Shown here one piece after another: positions 61,046 through 64,000 of a stretch of 64,000 nt of DNA. The DNA comes from Streptomyces violens. GTDB taxonomy: Bacteria; Actinomycetota; Actinomycetes; Streptomycetales; Streptomycetaceae. The first letter of the stretch is position 1. Every line of letters begins with the position of its first letter. The stretch covers positions 59,541 through 123,540 of the forward strand of contig NZ_JOBH01000020.1 of the NCBI RefSeq assembly GCF_000717745.1, written 5' to 3'. The notes beneath the pieces were generated by a model. It saw only the letters and a list, made by a program, of their open reading frames with translations. It ran no database searches and was not told the origin of the DNA. The translations under genes and the position numbers were made by a program.

Positions 61046-62260
61046 TCACGCCTCCAGAGGTCCGTGGCCACCGGCCCACGTCCAGGCATACCCCTGATCC
61101 TCGCAAGCGGTACCGCCCTCGCCGAGTCCGAGCGGGCGGAAGGTGTCGACCATGACGGCCAGTTCATCGAAGAATTCGACGCCAATGCTGCGTTCGTAGG
61201 CACCGGGCTGCGGTCCGTGCGCGTGCCCGCCCGGATGCAGCGAGACCGACCCCTGCCCGATCCCCGACCCCTTGCGCGCCTCGTAATCGCCGCCGCAGTA
61301 GAACATCACCTCGTCGGAGTCGACGTTGGAGTGGTAGTACGGCACGGGGATCGACAACGGGTGGTAATCGACCTTCCGCGGCACGAAGTTGCAGATCACG
61401 AAGTTGTGCCCCTCGAAGACCTGGTGGACGGGCGGCGGCTGGTGCACCCGCCCCGTCAGCGGCTCGAAGTCGTGGATGCTGAAGGCGTACGGGTACAGAC
61501 AGCCGTCCCAGCCCACCACATCGAAGGGGTGGGTGGGGTAGGTCAGCACAGTTCCGGCCAGCCCGCCGGGGCCCGGGCCGCGGTGCTTGACGAGCACCTC
61601 CGCCGCCCCCTCCCCCTCGATGAGCAGCGGCCCTTCGGGCCCGCGCAGATCTCGCTCGCAGTACGGGGCGTGCTCCAGCAACTGCCCGTAGCGGGACAGA
61701 TAGCGGCTCGGCGGGGCGACATGACTGTTCGCCTCGATGCAGTACGCGCGGAGCGGCGCGTCCCCGGTGGGCACCCAGCGGTGGGTGGTGGCGCGCGGGA
61801 TGACGAGATAGTCGCCGGGGCGCGCGTCCAGCACGCCGAAGACGGTCTCCAGCCGGGCCGTACCGCTCTCGACGTACACGCACTCGTCGCCGACGCCGTT
61901 CCGGTACAGCGGCGAGGCCGCGCCCGCCACGACATAGCCGATCCGTACGTCCTCGTTGCCGAGCAGCAGGCGGCGCCCGGTGACGGCGTCCGTGGCGGCC
62001 GGGTCGGCGGTCTCGAAGAGGGCGGGCAGCTTCAGGTGGCGGGGTTTGAGGGGGTGGTTGGCGACGGTGGTGAGGTCGGGCAGCTCCCAGGGGCGGCTGC
62101 CGGTGATCGCCGAGGGGATCGCCCGGTGGTAGAGCAGCGAGGAGTCCGAGGAGAAGCCCTCCTCCCCCATCAGCTCCTCGTAGTACAGCCCGCCGTCGGG
62201 GCCGCGGTGCTGGGTGTGGCGCTTGGCCGGGACGTCGCCGGCACGGCGGTAGTACGGCAT
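61046..62260 (-). CDS. hmgA: Homogentisate 1,2-dioxygenase
   Basis: A 404-residue non-haem iron enzyme that opens the ring of homogentisate to maleylacetoacetate. Cupin-type metal ligands are expected in PVPYYHSNVDSDEVMFYCGG and SVSLHPGGHAHGPQPGAYE, with the Glu and His characteristic of the family. Other conserved segments are RHTQHRGPDGGLYYEELMGE, THRWVPTGDAPLRAYCIEAN and FNPFKR-equivalent regions. GAGGAGG precedes the ATG at 62260. First gene of the operon hmgA-unknown-fahA. The 187 bases up to maf would hold its promoter; a TTGACA (about 62370) on the minus strand is a possible -35. Confidence 0.94.
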   Translation of the reverse strand: MPYYRRAGDVPAKRHTQHRGPDGGLYYEELMGEEGFSSDSSLLYHRAIPSAITGSRPWELPDLTTVANHPLKPRHLKLPALFETADPAATDAVTGRRLLLGNEDVRIGYVVAGAASPLYRNGVGDECVYVESGTARLETVFGVLDARPGDYLVIPRATTHRWVPTGDAPLRAYCIEANSHVAPPSRYLSRYGQLLEHAPYCERDLRGPEGPLLIEGEGAAEVLVKHRGPGPGGLAGTVLTYPTHPFDVVGWDGCLYPYAFSIHDFEPLTGRVHQPPPVHQVFEGHNFVICNFVPRKVDYHPLSIPVPYYHSNVDSDEVMFYCGGDYEARKGSGIGQGSVSLHPGGHAHGPQPGAYERSIGVEFFDELAVMVDTFRPLGLGEGGTACEDQGYAWTWAGGHGPLEA

Positions 62261-62434
62261 GGGGTCGCGTGCCTCCTCGCACCCTCATGCGGGCGCGGTG
62301 TTCAAATAACGGACATTGGTCACTGACATCCGAACGCGCCACTGCACTGTGACCGCAGGCCCCACGCCTGTCAATAGCGCGCGAAGCGGCCCTGACGCGG
62401 GAGTACGGGCTGCCGGGGCGGCCCGCCCGCCGCC

Positions 62435-62440
62435 TACGAT
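62435..62440 (+). promoter_or_regulatory. -10 box for leaderless maf transcript
   Basis: TACGAT ends 7 bases before the ATG at 62448. An in-frame ATG at 62439 falls within this box, which favours the downstream start. Confidence 0.5.
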
Positions 62441-62447
62441 GACCCGC

Positions 62448-63053
62448 ATGACCGAACAGCCCCGCCGCCTCGTGCTCGCCTCCCAGTCCCCCGCCCGACT
62501 CGGCCTCCTGCGACAGGCCGGACTGGCCCCCGAGGTCATCGTCAGCGGCGTGGACGAGGACGCGATCACCGCCGACACCCCGGGCGAGCTGGCCCGCGTA
62601 CTGGCCGAGGCCAAGGCCGACGCCGTGGCCCGACGCCCGGAGACCGCCGGGGCGTTGGTCATCGGCTGCGACTCCGTACTGGAGCTGGACGGGCGCGCGC
62701 TGGGCAAGCCGGACGACGCCGAGGACGCCACGGCGCGCTGGAAGTCGATGCGCGGCCGGTCGGGCGTGCTGCAGACCGGGCACTGCGTCATCGACACGGA
62801 GAGCGGCCGCCGGGTCTCGGCGACCGCCGCCACCACGGTCCGCTTCGGCGAGCCGTCCGACGCGGAGATCGCCGCCTACGTGGCGAGCGGCGAACCGCTG
62901 TACGTCGCGGGCGCCTTCACCCTCGACGGCCGCTCGGCCCCCTTCATCGACGGCATCGACGGCGACCCGGGCAACGTCATCGGCCTGTCCCTGCCGCTGC
63001 TCCGCCGTCTGCTGGCGGAACTGGGGATCCAGATCACGGAGTTGTGGGCGTAG
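62448..63053 (+). CDS. maf: Maf-family nucleoside triphosphate pyrophosphatase
   Basis: A 201-residue house-cleaning enzyme that hydrolyses non-canonical nucleotides, such as dTTP or UTP analogues. Features: [18 protein letters not shown], the catalytic Asp region [32 protein letters not shown], and [35 protein letters not shown] completes the fold. The leaderless promoter placed above supports ATG 62448 over the earlier ATG 62439. The end overlaps the convergent membrane protein gene by 20 bases. Confidence 0.95.
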   Translation: MTEQPRRLVLASQSPARLGLLRQAGLAPEVIVSGVDEDAITADTPGELARVLAEAKADAVARRPETAGALVIGCDSVLELDGRALGKPDDAEDATARWKSMRGRSGVLQTGHCVIDTESGRRVSATAATTVRFGEPSDAEIAAYVASGEPLYVAGAFTLDGRSAPFIDGIDGDPGNVIGLSLPLLRRLLAELGIQITELWA

Positions 63054-63513
63054 CAGCCAGTTCGGGACCGCCGGCCGACTCGGGACCGGCGTACGCCCCG
63101 GCGGCCCCGGCCGCCGGGGCGTACGCCAGCAGGGTGAAGATGAGCAGGCCGAGGACGACCATCGCGCCGGCGAACGCGGACCAGCCGACCAGGCCGACCG
63201 TGAACGCGCCGACCACGCCGTGGATCACCGCGCAGCTGATGAGCACGATGCGCGCGAAGCCGCCGGGCGCGCGGTCCCGGACCGCGCAGCGCAGCGCGAG
63301 GTACGCGCAGAACAGCAGGTAGAGCCCGAAGACGAGGCCGCCGATCCAGGCCCCGGCCGACATCGCGTGGGTCTCCAGGCCCGCCATCGACATCTGCTGC
63401 TTGTCGACGAAGACGCTCAGGATCCAGTTGAGCAGCACGATCCCGGCCGCTTCCAGGACCAGTACCACCGCCGTCACCCCGGCCACCGGCCTGCGTGCCG
63501 CCACCGCACCCAC
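63034..63513 (-). CDS. Four-helix membrane protein
   Basis: A 159-residue protein with four predicted membrane segments: residues about 8-32, 52-76, 89-107 and 113-131, then an Ala/Pro/Gly-rich tail. The second and third segments are [18 protein letters not shown] and [19 protein letters not shown]. No motifs indicate a function. It converges on maf with a 20-base overlap of coding ends. Comparable proteins lie between maf and the biotin carboxylase gene in other Streptomyces as I recall, which supports its being real. Confidence 0.8.
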   Translation of the reverse strand: MGAVAARRPVAGVTAVVLVLEAAGIVLLNWILSVFVDKQQMSMAGLETHAMSAGAWIGGLVFGLYLLFCAYLALRCAVRDRAPGGFARIVLISCAVIHGVVGAFTVGLVGWSAFAGAMVVLGLLIFTLLAYAPAAGAAGAYAGPESAGGPELAATPTTP

Positions 63514-63911
63514 CCACTTCCGCTGTTGTCCGGCACGTTTTCGCGCCTGTTACCGCCAGTACAGAAGACGGGTGCACGCTACTGCTGGGTAATAGAAGGA
63601 ACAAGGGGTCTGCGACAGGCGGCGGTCCCGTGCGTCACACCCGACACCCACCCGGCAAAGTTTCGTTCCGCCATTCGTAGGGTCTCCACAAAGAAACTGC
63701 GTCGTAGGGAAGTCGGGCCCACCGAGACCTTGCCCACACCAGGTCTCCGTCGTACGCCCGGGATTCCGGGCATACCCTGGGGATGCAGGGGACTTCGGCG
63801 CGCGGCTCGCGCCGGACACAGGCGCCTTGTGGGGAAGCTCACCCTCAGGGTCGACTCGGCACGTGGTGTCGTCAGTCCCTAAACTCAGCTTGTTTCGAGG
63901 AGGGAGCCATC
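63514..63911. other. Intergenic region upstream of the carboxylase alpha gene
   Basis: These 398 bases lie between divergent genes. They contain the inverted repeat GCCCGG-GATT-CCGGGC (63756-63771) and a possible -10 TACCCT just downstream. No CDS, tRNA or other RNA is evident. Several short frames here (for example 63550-63819 minus) have poor codon bias. Two imperfect copies of a CGTAGGG motif (63677 and 63703 areas) are noted without a meaning. Confidence 0.5.
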
Positions 63912-64000
63912 GTGCGCAAGGTGCTCATCGCCAACCGTGGCGAAATCGCTGTCCGCGTGGCCCGGGCATGCCGGGACGCCGGGATCGGGAGCGTAGCGGT
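63912..64000 (+). CDS. accA2: Acyl-CoA carboxylase alpha (biotin carboxylase/BCCP) subunit, first codons
   Basis: Only the first 29 residues lie in the window. VLIANRGEIAVRVARACRD is the unmistakable start of a biotin carboxylase. In this location it should be the long actinobacterial alpha subunit that carries both biotin carboxylase and biotin carrier domains, and it should partner PccB and PccE. GAGGAGG lies 8-9 bases upstream of the GTG. The gene continues beyond the right edge. Confidence 0.93.
   Translation, partial: MRKVLIANRGEIAVRVARACRDAGIGSVA

Overview
The window is chromosomal DNA of a Streptomyces or very close relative. The evidence is very high G+C with a strong third-codon-position G/C bias, GTG and TTG starts, rare TTA codons, mycothiol metabolism (Mca), an acyl-CoA carboxylase with a small epsilon subunit, a GAF-GGDEF protein of CdgE type, a DasR-type operator before a chitinase, and many leaderless starts with a TANNNT box 6-8 bases upstream. 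From memory and unchecked, the gene order from about 23 kb to the right end resembles the conserved SCO4921-SCO4979 segment of S. coelicolor. I see no rRNA, tRNA, CRISPR array, integrase or IS element.

Region 1 (1-10.9 kb, minus strand) is one long Flp/Tad pilus locus. In transcription order it holds a CpaB-like SAF protein, a CpaE-like ATPase, two TadE-like pseudopilins, the CpaF/TadA motor, TadB, TadC, a sensor kinase and response regulator, the Flp pilin, a TadG-like protein, a lipoprotein with a TTA codon, and an OmpA-like protein cut by the window edge. Upstream is a zinc-ribbon protein that also carries a TTA codon.

Region 2 (12-21.6 kb) is carbohydrate related. It has a secreted GH18 chitinase behind a dre-like DasR site, a secreted trypsin-like protease, and a divergent six-gene cluster: a GntP permease, RidA, an IclR regulator and a KdgK-type kinase face a PLP deaminase and an N-acyl-D-amino-acid deacylase. 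Read together, the cluster could take up N-acetyl-D-glucosaminate, the oxidised end of chitin, and convert it through D-glucosaminate and 2-keto-3-deoxygluconate to KDPG. This is inference, and it is the most interesting system in the window.

Region 3 (21.8-45.1 kb) is mostly core metabolism and stress functions: an AlaA-type aminotransferase, GTP-PEP carboxykinase, a hemolysin-III protein, an MDR oxidoreductase, a YyaL-type thioredoxin-domain protein, a large STAND/TPR protein with an altered P-loop, Mca, GreA, a DrrAB-like exporter, threonine dehydratase, a MarR regulator, a sigma-like gene followed by a small membrane protein across a 35-bp tandem duplication, a kinase-like protein, a cystathionine gamma-lyase/synthase and MsrA.

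Region 4 (45.1-64 kb) holds a degenerate SDR, a SAM methyltransferase, a DUF2786 protein, a lipoprotein L,D-transpeptidase, histidine ammonia-lyase, CdgE, an enoyl-CoA hydratase, an adenylate cyclase, biotin ligase, the acyl-CoA carboxylase beta and epsilon subunits, a homogentisate pathway operon (hmgA, an unknown gene, fahA), Maf, a membrane protein and the first codons of a biotin-carrying alpha subunit. Biotin ligase, the beta, epsilon and alpha carboxylase subunits and the homogentisate genes all bear on acyl-CoA supply and aromatic amino acid breakdown.
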